From Firmicutes bacterium UBA2116 (GTDB lineage: Bacteria > Bacillota > Clostridia > Tissierellales > Sedimentibacteraceae), in assembly GCA_002331025.1 (NCBI GenBank), contig DCYG01000026.1, positions 1 to 64,000 on the forward strand: 64,000 nt of DNA, written 5' to 3'. The translations under genes and the position numbers were made by a program. Below, in pieces: positions 51,519 to 60,278 of this stretch; within the stretch, counting starts at the first letter, position 1, and each line of letters starts with the position of its first letter. The notes below the pieces were generated by a model that searched no databases, was not told the origin of the DNA, and was given only the letters and a program-made list of their open reading frames with translations.

Positions 51519-51654
51519 ACAGAATAATAAAAATATAGTATAAGAATTAAAGGACGGAACGGGCAGCCGTCACCCTTGTTAGGAGATGTGGGAGTGTCGC
51601 CCCACTTAATTCTTATGATATTATGAGCAGATAACTTTTGTTATCTGCTTTTTT
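51519..51654 (+). ncRNA. Structured small RNA of unknown family
   Basis: About 136 nt run from a consensus promoter to a strong terminator. The core (51540-51616) is closed by an 11-bp perfect helix ATAAGAATTAA (51540-51550) / TTAATTCTTAT (51606-51616), enclosing hairpin GACGG..CCGTC (51553-51557/51567-51571), a single-stranded ACCCTTGTTAGGAGAT, and hairpin GTGGG..CCCAC (51588-51592/51601-51605). A GGG in the first loop may pair with CCC (51573-51575). No open reading frame with a start and site fits. I compared it mentally with SRP, 6S, tmRNA and common riboswitches and found no match. Confidence 0.65.
51627..51654 (+). terminator. Terminator of the structured RNA
   Basis: GCAGATAAC (51627-51635), TTTT, GTTATCTGC (51640-51648), then six T. 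Perfect 9-bp stem, about 100 bp before the Lon-like gene. Confidence 0.9.
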
Positions 51655-51758
51655 AAGTTTTAAAATCTTATCTCTTTTATTCCATAAATTTATAGTTTAA
51701 CAAAATATTTTTGAGGGTATACCCTATTTATATGATTTTAATTTTATAGGAGGTTATT

Positions 51759-54221
51759 ATGTCTAGTCCCAACAAATACAAAATCCCTACAGAAAGACTT
51801 AAGAAAATATGTAAGATAGAAGAGGAATTGCATTTTTGCCAGACATCCAAGGATGTGGAAATATTGCAAGGAGTTATAGGTCAGGACAGAGCGGTTAAGT
51901 CGATGGAATTCGGTCTGTCAATGAATGTTCCGGGCTACAATATTTTTGTACTTGGTCCACAGGGCACAGGAAAAAGCACATACACGCAATCAGTCGTGTC
52001 AAAGGTGGCAGAAAAAGGACCGATACCAAATGACTGGTGTTATATCAATAATTTCAGTGAATGGGATAAACCTCTTGCCATATCTCTGCCTCCCGGCAAG
52101 GGAAAAGAATTTCAAAAGGATATGGATAAATTAATTTCTAATTTAACTATATATATACCTAAGCAATTTGAAGGAAGTACTTTTTTACAGCAAAAAGATG
52201 TTTTAATACAAAAAACCAACGAAAAAATGAATGTGATTCTAAGGGATATAGAAAAGCTTGCTCTTGATTCCGGCTTTGGTATACAACAGGAAGGTCAAAG
52301 AGTGCTTCTCATACCACTAAGGGGTGACAGATTAATTACTCCCGAGGAATATCAGCAGCTTTCGTTAGATGAAAGAGAAGCAATAGACAACAAGAGAAGT
52401 AAAATAGCAAAAGAAATAGATGAAAAAATACGTGATGTACAAATATCTCAAAAAATAGCAGAAGAACAATATATGGATTTAGAAGAACAGACGGCACGAA
52501 ATGCAGCAGAACCGCTTATTAACCAATTAAAAGAAAAGTACGCTGACATTTCAGAAATAATAAATTATCTAGACAAGGTTCTGAAGGATGTGGCAGAAAA
52601 TCATACGATATTCAGAAACGTCAGACCTGTAGCAAACGAAGAATTTGCGGCAGAGTTTAATGACGATGGAGATCATTCCGAAGATGAGGAAGAATTATTT
52701 GATACAAAGCTGTTGGAATCAAAGGACAGCAAAAATCCATTCACCCGATATAAAGTAAATTTGTTCGTCAATAACGAAGATGCAAAGGGAGCTCCCGTCG
52801 TTGCAGAAAGTAACCCGTATTATTATAACCTGTTCGGAAAAATTGAATATAAAAGTCATATGATGACTACCATGACTGATTTTACGATGATTAAATCAGG
52901 TGCTTTGCAAAGAGCAAACGGCGGTTATTTAATATTGCAGGCAAAGGATCTGCTGATGGACCCATATGCCTGGGATGCTTTGAAAAAGGCACTTAAATAC
53001 AGACAGGCATTGGTTGAAAATATAGGGGAGCAAAGCAGGTTTGTACCTACGGTGACATTGAAACCTGAGCCCATACCTCTGAATGTAAAGGTAATTTTGG
53101 TTGGAAGCTTCTTGTATTATCGTTTTCTTTCAACAGATGAAGATTTTAAAAAGCTGTTCAAGGTTAACGTGGACTTTGATGTTGAAATGGATAGAACAAA
53201 CGAAAACATACAGCATTATGTTTCCTTCATAGGTTCCATGTGCCAGCAGGAAAATCTCAAGCATTTAAACTGCTCTGCTATGTCCAAGGTTATAGAATTT
53301 GGTTCAAGATTGGCAGACGATCAAGATAAGCTCTCTACAAGATTCAACGTTGTAAGTGAAATACTGTATGAAGCATCAGCACTTGCAGACAGCGACAATT
53401 CAGAATTTGTAGATGCGAAACACGTAGAAAGTGCCATCAAAAACAAAAAATACCGCTCCAATATGATTGAAGAAAAAATGCAGCAGCAAATAGCTCGGAA
53501 AAAGGTGTTCATAGATACCGAGGGAGCAGTTGTCGGTCAGGTAAACGGACTGTCTGTAATGAGTGCATCAGGATATTCCTTCGGTCTGCCTTCGAGGATA
53601 ACTGCAAGGACATATTCGGGCAGAGAAGGTATAATCAACATTGAACGGGAAACAGAAATGAGCGGTAACATTCATTCCAAGGGGGTACTTACTCTGAACG
53701 GTTATCTCGGAGGAAAATTTGCACAGGAAAAACAATTGGGCTTGACTGCTCAGGTAACCTTTGAACAGCTGTACGGTGGAGTAGAAGGAGACAGCGCGTC
53801 AAGTGCTGAGCTGTATGCCATATTATCAAGCCTATCAGGGGCTCCTATAAAGCAAAGCATGGCCGTAACCGGCTCAGTTAACCAGATGGGAGAAATTCAG
53901 CCCATAGGAGGAGTAAACGAAAAAATAGAGGGGTTCTTTGATATTTGTTCACTTAATGGCTTAACAGGAGATCAAGGAGTTATAATCCCCGAAAGCAATG
54001 TTACCAACCTCATGCTTAAGGATGAAGTAATAGATGCAGTAAATGAAGGCAAATTCCACATTTATTCAGTAAAGAAAATAGAAGAGGGATTAGAATTATT
54101 AACAGGAATACCGGCAGGTGAACCGGATAAATTCGGCGAATATCCAAAAGACAGTATTTTCTATTTAGCAAATCAAAAAATACATGAATTCAATAAAATT
54201 TTAAAATCAGCAGAAGCATAA
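51759..54221 (+). CDS. Lon-like ATP-dependent protease (AAA_32/Lon C type)
   Basis: This 820-residue protein lacks the Lon N-terminal domain. Walker A is VLGPQGTGKSTYTQ (about residues 64-77), followed by a long helical insertion (about 110-300, E/K/Q-rich) and a second ATPase part, then a Lon proteolytic domain with the catalytic Ser in EGDSASSAELYAILS and Lys in GGVNEKIEGFFDIC (near residue 725). The segment NGYLGGKFAQEKQLGLTAQVTFEQ precedes it. The ATG follows AGGAGGTTATT. It may degrade regulatory or damaged proteins; substrates unknown. Confidence 0.92.
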   Translation: MSSPNKYKIPTERLKKICKIEEELHFCQTSKDVEILQGVIGQDRAVKSMEFGLSMNVPGYNIFVLGPQGTGKSTYTQSVVSKVAEKGPIPNDWCYINNFSEWDKPLAISLPPGKGKEFQKDMDKLISNLTIYIPKQFEGSTFLQQKDVLIQKTNEKMNVILRDIEKLALDSGFGIQQEGQRVLLIPLRGDRLITPEEYQQLSLDEREAIDNKRSKIAKEIDEKIRDVQISQKIAEEQYMDLEEQTARNAAEPLINQLKEKYADISEIINYLDKVLKDVAENHTIFRNVRPVANEEFAAEFNDDGDHSEDEEELFDTKLLESKDSKNPFTRYKVNLFVNNEDAKGAPVVAESNPYYYNLFGKIEYKSHMMTTMTDFTMIKSGALQRANGGYLILQAKDLLMDPYAWDALKKALKYRQALVENIGEQSRFVPTVTLKPEPIPLNVKVILVGSFLYYRFLSTDEDFKKLFKVNVDFDVEMDRTNENIQHYVSFIGSMCQQENLKHLNCSAMSKVIEFGSRLADDQDKLSTRFNVVSEILYEASALADSDNSEFVDAKHVESAIKNKKYRSNMIEEKMQQQIARKKVFIDTEGAVVGQVNGLSVMSASGYSFGLPSRITARTYSGREGIINIERETEMSGNIHSKGVLTLNGYLGGKFAQEKQLGLTAQVTFEQLYGGVEGDSASSAELYAILSSLSGAPIKQSMAVTGSVNQMGEIQPIGGVNEKIEGFFDICSLNGLTGDQGVIIPESNVTNLMLKDEVIDAVNEGKFHIYSVKKIEEGLELLTGIPAGEPDKFGEYPKDSIFYLANQKIHEFNKILKSAEA

Positions 54222-54237
54222 TAGAGGAGAATTTTTA

Positions 54238-54277
54238 GACAAAATAGGGACGGTTTTTCAACCGTCCCTATTTTGTC
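54238..54277. terminator. Perfect 18-bp hairpin after the Lon-like gene (REP-like core)
   Basis: GACAAAATAGGGACGGTT (54238-54255), loop TTTC, AACCGTCCCTATTTTGTC (54260-54277). It can end both the Lon-like and cinA transcripts. The GGGACGGTT core matches the repeats near the RAYT gene (GGGGACGGTTCATTTGTC), so it is likely a complete REP-type palindrome. Confidence 0.75.
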
Positions 54278-54296
54278 ATACTAAACTCCTTTTCTA

Positions 54297-54322
54297 TCAT
54301 TCTAAGCACAGCGAAGAATCTC
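54297..54322. repeat. GTCATTC-family fragment
   Basis: TCATTCTAAGCACAGCGAAGAATCT, a short remnant of the family, adjacent to the cinA 3' end. Confidence 0.6.
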
Positions 54323-54327
54323 TATTT

Positions 54328-55575
54328 TTACTTTTCAATACAACTTCTCACCAAATCCAGTGCCGATGTTGCAGCCCTTTCCCTTATGGTATCACGGGCA
54401 CCTGTTGACTGAAGTTTCTTAACCTTATAATCACCATTATAATAAACACATACATAGACTAATCCAACCGGCTTCTCTTCAGTTCCTCCGTCAGGACCGG
54501 CTATACCTGTTGTTGACATCCCTATATCGGTACCGGCTATTTTTGAGGCACCATAAGCCATTTCTCTGGCGGTTTCTTCACTGACAGCACCGTATTTCTC
54601 CAGAGTTTCTTTTTTAACCTTTAAAGTATGTATTTTTGCTTCATTGCTATATGCAACAAAGCCCTCCTTAAATACCTTTGAAATGCCCGGATAGCTTATT
54701 AATCTCGAAGAAATCAAACCACCCGAGCATGATTCTGCAACGGCAATGGTTATATTTTTTTCCATCAACAGCTTTGCGGCTCTGTCCTCTACCTTTCCTG
54801 TTTCAGTAACATAAGCATTATCCTTTCCAAATCTTTGTATCAATTCTTCCTTTACCGGCTTAATCATTTCGATACACTTTTCTTTACTCTCCGCTTTAGC
54901 CGTAATTCTGAAAATTACCTTGCCTGCACTTGCATACGGAGCAATTGTAGGATTTGTTTGTTTTTCTATTATGTCCAGAATCATTTCTTCCGCTGCAGAT
55001 TCACCTATATTCATAACAATTAGCTTTTCTCCGTAAACCACGTCATTGGAAAATTGTTTTAAATAAGGTATAACCTCATTGTCCATCAGAGGCTCCATTT
55101 CCTTCGGAGGCCCCGGCAGCAATACTCCGATTTTAGATTTTCCGTCAATTTCACCCTTCATGATGCATGCGTTGGCAGTTCCGTTAGGGTTGTTGAGAAT
55201 TATCGAACCCTCCGGGAAATATGTTTGTCTCATATTATTTTTAGGAAAATCCTTTCTGAAACGTGAGTACATATTTTTTACATGCTGACAGCTCCCTTCG
55301 TCATAAACCATTTTGACGCCGAAATATTCAGCCAATACATCCTTTGTTATATCATCCTGAGTAGGTCCCAGACCTCCCGTGCATATAACAAAGTCAGCTC
55401 TTTGAAAAGCAATACCAAAGCAGTTCTTTATTCTTTTCGGATTATCTCCCACAACGGTCTGATAATGAACATCAATAGCTATTTCAGCTAATTTCTTAGA
55501 TATATATTGAGCATTTGTATTGACTATATCACCATGCAAAAGCTCAGTACCTACACAAAGTATTTCACACTCCAT
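54328..55575 (-). CDS. cinA: CinA family nicotinamide mononucleotide deamidase / competence-damage protein
   Basis: This 415-residue protein joins an N-terminal MoCF-type domain (ECEILCVGTELLHGDIVNTNAQYIS, then CTGGLGPTQDDIT and LLPGPPKEMEPL) to a C-terminal CinA deamidase domain (VAESCSGGLISSRLISYPGISKVFKEGFVAYSNEAK and TGIAGPDGGTEEKPVGLVYV). I chose the ATG at 55575 after GGAGG; a longer frame from 55587 puts that site inside the protein. Element G is 35 nt upstream of this start. It recycles NMN and may act in recombination (family knowledge). Confidence 0.95.
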   Translation of the reverse strand: MECEILCVGTELLHGDIVNTNAQYISKKLAEIAIDVHYQTVVGDNPKRIKNCFGIAFQRADFVICTGGLGPTQDDITKDVLAEYFGVKMVYDEGSCQHVKNMYSRFRKDFPKNNMRQTYFPEGSIILNNPNGTANACIMKGEIDGKSKIGVLLPGPPKEMEPLMDNEVIPYLKQFSNDVVYGEKLIVMNIGESAAEEMILDIIEKQTNPTIAPYASAGKVIFRITAKAESKEKCIEMIKPVKEELIQRFGKDNAYVTETGKVEDRAAKLLMEKNITIAVAESCSGGLISSRLISYPGISKVFKEGFVAYSNEAKIHTLKVKKETLEKYGAVSEETAREMAYGASKIAGTDIGMSTTGIAGPDGGTEEKPVGLVYVCVYYNGDYKVKKLQSTGARDTIRERAATSALDLVRSCIEK

Positions 55576-55609
55576 TTTTTCCTCCAAAGTCAGTAAATTT
55601 CATCAAATT

Positions 55610-55665
55610 GGGGACATTCCTCCTATCCCTCAAAGACTATCCATATTAAAAAGAGGTGTGTCCCC
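55610..55665 (-). repeat. GGGGACA hairpin element G, upstream of cinA
   Basis: On the minus strand GGGGACACACCTC pairs with GAGGAATGTCCCC, loop with TAGTCTTTGAGGGATAG. It ends 35 nt before the cinA start codon, same sense. Sequence is nearly identical to element F. Confidence 0.82.
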
Positions 55666-55716
55666 TTTCCTCTAATACTATAATCTTAAGTCATAATATT
55701 TTCAAGGAGTATTTAT

Positions 55717-55740
55717 GTCTTCCTGAACGCAGTGAAGGAC
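55717..55740. repeat. GTCATTC-family fragment near the carboxypeptidase 3' end
   Basis: GTCTTCCTGAACGCAGTGAAGGAC lies a few bases from the stop of the carboxypeptidase gene. A short diverged copy. Confidence 0.5.
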
Positions 55741-55748
55741 CTCCCTTC

Positions 55749-56777
55749 TTACTTCGTCATCGCAGCATATTTTTCAACATCAGCATAAATTTCATCATTT
55801 ACTTCAATTGCTTTCTGTGCAAAAAACAGTCCTGTTGTCTTAGCATGCCGCCACACCAATTCATCAAACATACTGTCTGGATGCTGCTTTCCACCCTCCT
55901 GATAAGGAGACAATTCTATACAAAATGCAGGTCTTTTCATTTTAACTCTGAACCAATTTTCAAATCCGCATCCGTAAATTTTCGGGTCCGTACTAATTTT
56001 TGTTTTTCCGTAAATATATTTTTCAGCTAATTCATCCATTATTCTTTCATCCAAATCGTTAAACATATCATGTGTGCCGCTGTCGGCCCAAAAAGTACAG
56101 TTTCCTGAACAATGATACGTCACCATCAATGAAAATTTATTTTCATTGCACAAATTAATTAAAGCAGCTGTTTCCGGCTCACTGTTCGGCTCAAATCCTT
56201 TAAATCTATCGGAGCAGGGAACATCGGTTCCGGGAACACATATCCTGATTTCCCAATTGCCGTCATCAAAATTTTTATTTAAATCCACACCGTTAGCATT
56301 TGCCTTCCAATAAGAATAATCATCACCCCAAATTTTCATACATTTAAGCTTTTCATAATTTTTTGAAGCTTCGATACCTTTATGAACTATATTAAGTCCG
56401 TCAGGATTTACTACAGGTACAAAATACATATCAATTTTATCAATTATACTCTTAACGTTAAACCCGTCAAAATTATTGTTTCCATTATAATAATAACAAT
56501 AATATTCAAGCATCTTCATACAAAGCATAACCGAAAAATCTTCTCTTGCATGAATTCCCCCCACCAACAAAACAGCCGGTTTGTCATCCCGAGCGAAGCT
56601 AAGGATTTCATCTTTTTTATTATGTAATCGCAACCCAACAATATCCCTTCCCTCAACCGACTTACCGATAACCTCTTTATTCAATATTATATTATATCTA
56701 TCGCATAACTCATCTATATTCTTATATATATTTTCCAAATAATATGTATCCGAAGTATCAACTATAAGCTTATCCAT
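55749..56777 (-). CDS. M14-family zinc carboxypeptidase, with an in-frame repeat insertion
   Basis: This 342-residue protein has zinc ligands in GGIHAREDFSVM (HxxE), and HCSG in VTYHCSGNCTFW, and a candidate catalytic Glu in AFCIELSPY near residue 304. NPDGLNIVHKGIE and the YWKANANGVDLNKNFD segment are also typical of M14 proteins. Just before GGIHARE, residues near NKKDEILSFARDDKP are encoded by a GTCATTC-family repeat (56583-56613). Start ATG 56777 follows GAGGGTGG; ATG 56792 is the alternative. No signal peptide seen, so probably cytoplasmic, possibly for peptide or cell-wall peptide turnover. Confidence 0.85.
   Translation of the reverse strand: MDKLIVDTSDTYYLENIYKNIDELCDRYNIILNKEVIGKSVEGRDIVGLRLHNKKDEILSFARDDKPAVLLVGGIHAREDFSVMLCMKMLEYYCYYYNGNNNFDGFNVKSIIDKIDMYFVPVVNPDGLNIVHKGIEASKNYEKLKCMKIWGDDYSYWKANANGVDLNKNFDDGNWEIRICVPGTDVPCSDRFKGFEPNSEPETAALINLCNENKFSLMVTYHCSGNCTFWADSGTHDMFNDLDERIMDELAEKYIYGKTKISTDPKIYGCGFENWFRVKMKRPAFCIELSPYQEGGKQHPDSMFDELVWRHAKTTGLFFAQKAIEVNDEIYADVEKYAAMTK
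56583..56613. repeat. GTCATTC-family repeat inside the carboxypeptidase gene
   Basis: GTCATCCCGAGCGAAGCTAAGGATTTCATC matches the family and keeps the reading frame. It codes for about 11 residues in a loop between two conserved blocks. Confidence 0.7.
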
Positions 56778-56911
56778 AACCACCCTCATCATTCGTAATA
56801 AAGTAATTTATGAAATTTATTATAATATAAATATTTTAAAATATACAATGTTATTCTTTCATTGCCACCCAAAAACATAAGTGCTATAATTATCAAAAGG
56901 GGGTAAAGCAC

Positions 56912-57406
56912 ATGCCGATTCATAGTTTAAAATACAATTCAAAAACCTTATTAATAATCAGCTTATTACTTACGCTGACCGGAATAATTTTTATATTGGC
57001 AGCTAAATTCATCGGTTCAATAGCAATTCGTATTGCCATACTTATATTCTTAGGATTTTTAGTGCTCAATATTAAAATGACTTATAGCTATATATCTTAT
57101 AAAGAAAGATTAAATTACATTATAGCTTTTTCAGCTTCTGTTTTAGGACTTATAAAACCTGAATTCACTATGCTTTTAATAGGCATTATAATTCTTTACT
57201 TTGTATTGCCTCCATATATCAATATAATCAAATCCGGAAATTACTCAGATATGGTAAGCTTAATCATCAACGGTACGGGTATCCTGTTTGCTTTTTATTG
57301 CATAATCAATTCCAAAGCAGCTCTTAACACAGTTATAATAATTATAGGTATAATTCTTACAATCTCAGGCTGCCTTCTTTTATATAATACTTTAACATCT
57401 GAATAA
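56912..57406 (+). CDS. DUF308-like small membrane protein
   Basis: This 164-residue protein has about six hydrophobic segments in repeated hairpins (for example TLLIISLLLTLTGIIFILAA, FSASVLGLIKPEFTMLLIGIIILYFVL and LNTVIIIIGIILTISGCLLLY), like the DUF308/HdeD group. AAGGGGGT precedes the ATG. Function unknown. It stands alone between a divergent gene and the S-layer gene. Confidence 0.65.
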   Translation: MPIHSLKYNSKTLLIISLLLTLTGIIFILAAKFIGSIAIRIAILIFLGFLVLNIKMTYSYISYKERLNYIIAFSASVLGLIKPEFTMLLIGIIILYFVLPPYINIIKSGNYSDMVSLIINGTGILFAFYCIINSKAALNTVIIIIGIILTISGCLLLYNTLTSE

Positions 57407-57649
57407 TCCCCACAACCCCTCAATACCTGTAACATTACTGTAATATTAACATCAAAAACATGTGTTATATTATATACATAACATGTTAGCACTGATGCCG
57501 TGAATATTACAAGAAGATTACAAACAAACTATCAATATTGACTACATAATATTCCGGTGTTATAATCTTATAGTCGTTGTGCTGACACAATGAAGGTATT
57601 GGGGACCTAAACACCCGCAAAAAAACAATCTCATAGGAGGAAATAAAGA
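57407..57649 (+). other. Leader and promoter region of the S-layer gene
   Basis: No gene seen. It contains the inverted repeat at 57459-57487, the promoter at 57538-57566 and the 5' leader. Confidence 0.6.
57538..57566 (+). promoter_or_regulatory. Consensus promoter of the S-layer gene
   Basis: TTGACT (57538-57543), 17-nt spacer, TATAAT (57561-57566). A leader of about 75 nt follows with a small hairpin TTGTG..CACAA and a strong AGGAGGAAATAA site. An interrupted palindrome ACATGTGTTAT...ATAACATGT at about 57459-57487 lies upstream and might be an operator. Confidence 0.82.
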
Positions 57650-60157
57650 ATGAAAAAAGTGTTATCACTTGTCTTGGTAATCGCAATGGTATTATCAAGC
57701 ATGAGCTTTGCTTTCGCAGCAAAATTCGAAGACGTAGTTGACACTGATTACGAAAAAGCAATCAATACATTGGTTGCATTAAAAGTAGTCGACGGCTATG
57801 AAGATGGAACTTACAGACCAGAAAATGTTGTAACAAGAGCAGAAATGGCTAAATTGATGGTTCAATTACTTGGATATGGAGATTTAGTTGCTGGTTCAAA
57901 GAGTAACTTTGCTGATACTCAAGGACACTGGGCAGATGCATGGATAGCTTTAGCAGCTGGCAATGGCTTAGTAATAGGAACTGGAGATGGAAAATTTACT
58001 CCTGACAGAACAGTATCTTATGATGAAGTTTTAACTATGTTAGTCAGAGGACTTGGCTATACAGATGACTGTAATGAGCTTAAAGGTACTTGGCCTTCAA
58101 ACTTTAAAGTTAAAGCAGCTGAATTGGGAATTACTAAGAGTGTAAAAATCAATGCTACAGGAGCTGACAGGGGCGGAGTTGCTCAGGCTATGTTCAACGC
58201 ATTGGAAGCAAAAATAGTTACTGTTGACAATGACAGAAATGTTAAAGACGTAATTGATGGTAAAGGCAAGACTAGACAATTACTTAGCAGAATAGCTGAA
58301 TTGGATGACAATTATACAGTATCATCTGAATTATTAGATCCAAGCAACAAGAAATATGCTGGTAATTTTGTAGACTTAGCACCATATATGTTCCAGAACT
58401 TGGAAGTATACTTGAATGATGATGATGAAGTTGTTTATATCAAAGACAGCAATTCATTAGTTGTTGAAGGAGAAATCGATGAAGTTACTGCTACTGGAAA
58501 AGTTGTTACTGTGGCAATTGAACTTGCAGATGGCTCAATCAAGAAAGTCGACTTTGATACTACAGCTTCTGATGCTGCAGCTCTTGCAGAAAAAATTACA
58601 TCAGGTATAGCAAGTGTATTCTATAACGGAGCAAATGCTACAGATCTGAAATATGAAGATTTAGAAGACAGTGAAACTATAAAAATAGTTGCAAATGAAG
58701 ATCCAGATAAATCAAACGGTAAAATAGAAAAAGGTGAAGTTGATGGTATTGTTCTTGAAACTCAAACAAGTGTTATAAGAGTAGAAGAAAAATATTCAGT
58801 AGGCGACCGTACTTTAGATGGATTAACATTACCTGAAAAAAGCAGCAAAGTAGATCTTACAAAAATCAAAGTTAAGGGCGAAGTTGATTCTCTTGAAGAC
58901 ATTGATGTTGATGACGTTGTAGTTGAATACCTTGCTGAAGATGATGAATTTACTACATTGGTAGTTACAAGAGATACAATAGAAGGTGAAGTTACAAGAC
59001 AGGGTGGAACAGATGTTTACGTAGATGGTACTAAGTACAAAATAAGCAGAACTTCAGGTGCTGCATCAGATCCTGAAGTAGGTGACAGCGGAATTTTCTA
59101 CTTGGATCACAACGGAAAAATTGTTGACTATGATACTGAAGCTGAAGGCGCAACTGATTATGCAGTTGTAATGGGAGTTGAAGCTGGAGCTGTTAAGCAT
59201 TCATTTGGTAAAGTATCAATAGATGATTATCCGCAGATTAAGCTTACTACTCAAGCAGGTGACGAAGTTGTATATGATATGTATTTGAAGATTGATTCTA
59301 ATAACAAGATAAGCAATTCAGCTAAACTTGATAAAGTTGCTTTCTTTGACAAAACATATACAGTTACAAATGATGTAATAGATGGTGATGGTAAAATAAC
59401 TTCTACAACATTTACAGATCTTAAAGATTTAGTAGATGGTCACCCACAGGTTATTAAATATAAACTGAACAATGACAATAAAATTACAAAAATTGAATTA
59501 GTAGATGCGAAAAAAATCGAAGGCGTTGACACTACTAAGTCATCATTCAAATTATTGTCAGATGCATTAGTTTATGACTATCAGGCAGAAGAATCAGTTA
59601 ACCAAGATAAGCTTAGCTCAAAGATTACAGAAGGATTTGCTGTTTACAATAAAAAAGGTGAAATACAAGTTCTGTTGATAAAAACTATAGATGTAGATGA
59701 TACAGTATTCACATTTGCTTATATTACTTCAGTAAATAAAGCAAGCAATAAAGGCGACAATGTACAGGCACTGAAAGCATACATGAATGGTGAGTTTGTA
59801 GATCCTTTATTCACAGATGATGATGAGTTAGTTGATAAGACTGAAACTCCTAATGTATTTGCTCTTGACATGGATGGTGAAATTGTAACAGATGCAACTG
59901 CTATAACAACTACTAGTACTGCACTTGGTGGCAAGACTTTAACTGTTCATAAGGGAACAATTGATGACAGAGGAAATGACACTATAAAAATAGGTAGTAC
60001 ATGGCATACATTATCAGAAGATGCAACAGTTATAGGCGTAGATTCTGATGGAGATGTAAATGCTGTTAGAAAATTAAGCTCTATAAGAGCTGGTAAAACA
60101 GAAGTAGATGTTTACATGTATAACGGATACGTTCAATTTGTAGTAATACATGAATAA
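57650..60157 (+). CDS. Secreted S-layer-type protein with three SLH domains
   Basis: This 835-residue protein has a signal peptide (KKVLSLVLVIAMVLSSMSFAFA, cut near residue 23) and three N-terminal SLH repeats: KFEDVVDTDYEKAINTLVALKVVDGYEDGTYRPENVVTRAEM, FADTQGHWADAWIALAAGNGLVIGTGDGKFTPD, and a diverged third (GTWPSNFKVKAAELGI). The rest (about residues 200-835) is acidic, D/T/V-rich and has repeated beta motifs such as DGKITSTTF and VEGEIDEVTATGKVV. Strong promoter, strong ribosome-binding site and GAA/GCT-type codons suggest high expression, so it is a candidate main S-layer protein or a cell-wall-anchored surface protein. Confidence 0.88.
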   Translation: MKKVLSLVLVIAMVLSSMSFAFAAKFEDVVDTDYEKAINTLVALKVVDGYEDGTYRPENVVTRAEMAKLMVQLLGYGDLVAGSKSNFADTQGHWADAWIALAAGNGLVIGTGDGKFTPDRTVSYDEVLTMLVRGLGYTDDCNELKGTWPSNFKVKAAELGITKSVKINATGADRGGVAQAMFNALEAKIVTVDNDRNVKDVIDGKGKTRQLLSRIAELDDNYTVSSELLDPSNKKYAGNFVDLAPYMFQNLEVYLNDDDEVVYIKDSNSLVVEGEIDEVTATGKVVTVAIELADGSIKKVDFDTTASDAAALAEKITSGIASVFYNGANATDLKYEDLEDSETIKIVANEDPDKSNGKIEKGEVDGIVLETQTSVIRVEEKYSVGDRTLDGLTLPEKSSKVDLTKIKVKGEVDSLEDIDVDDVVVEYLAEDDEFTTLVVTRDTIEGEVTRQGGTDVYVDGTKYKISRTSGAASDPEVGDSGIFYLDHNGKIVDYDTEAEGATDYAVVMGVEAGAVKHSFGKVSIDDYPQIKLTTQAGDEVVYDMYLKIDSNNKISNSAKLDKVAFFDKTYTVTNDVIDGDGKITSTTFTDLKDLVDGHPQVIKYKLNNDNKITKIELVDAKKIEGVDTTKSSFKLLSDALVYDYQAEESVNQDKLSSKITEGFAVYNKKGEIQVLLIKTIDVDDTVFTFAYITSVNKASNKGDNVQALKAYMNGEFVDPLFTDDDELVDKTETPNVFALDMDGEIVTDATAITTTSTALGGKTLTVHKGTIDDRGNDTIKIGSTWHTLSEDATVIGVDSDGDVNAVRKLSSIRAGKTEVDVYMYNGYVQFVVIHE

Positions 60158-60167
60158 TATCAACCAA

Positions 60168-60203
60168 TAAAAAAAACACCTTCGGGTGTTTTTTTTATTG
60201 GTT
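60168..60203 (+). terminator. Terminator of the S-layer gene
   Basis: AAAAAACACC, TTCG, GGTGTTTTTT, a short stable hairpin with a UUCG tetraloop and long T run, 10 nt after the stop. Confidence 0.92.
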
Positions 60204-60210
60204 GCAACAA

Positions 60211-60262
60211 CAAGGACAGGGGAGGACAAAGGAAGGACAAAGGGACGTTTCATTTTGTCTGG
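60211..60262. repeat. REP-like GGGACGTTTCATTTTGTC repeat
   Basis: AAGGACAGGGG...AAGGACAAAGGGACGTTTCATTTTGTC, of the same family as those near the RAYT gene, located between the S-layer terminator and the IS66 end. Confidence 0.65.
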
Positions 60263-60278
60263 GAGTGTAACAAATTAC

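Noticed and set aside
51519..51654. Known riboswitch, SRP or 6S RNA
   Set aside because: Consensus sequences that I remember for SRP, 6S, TPP, FMN, SAM, lysine, glycine, preQ1, fluoride, ZTP and c-di-GMP classes do not fit; kept as unknown RNA.
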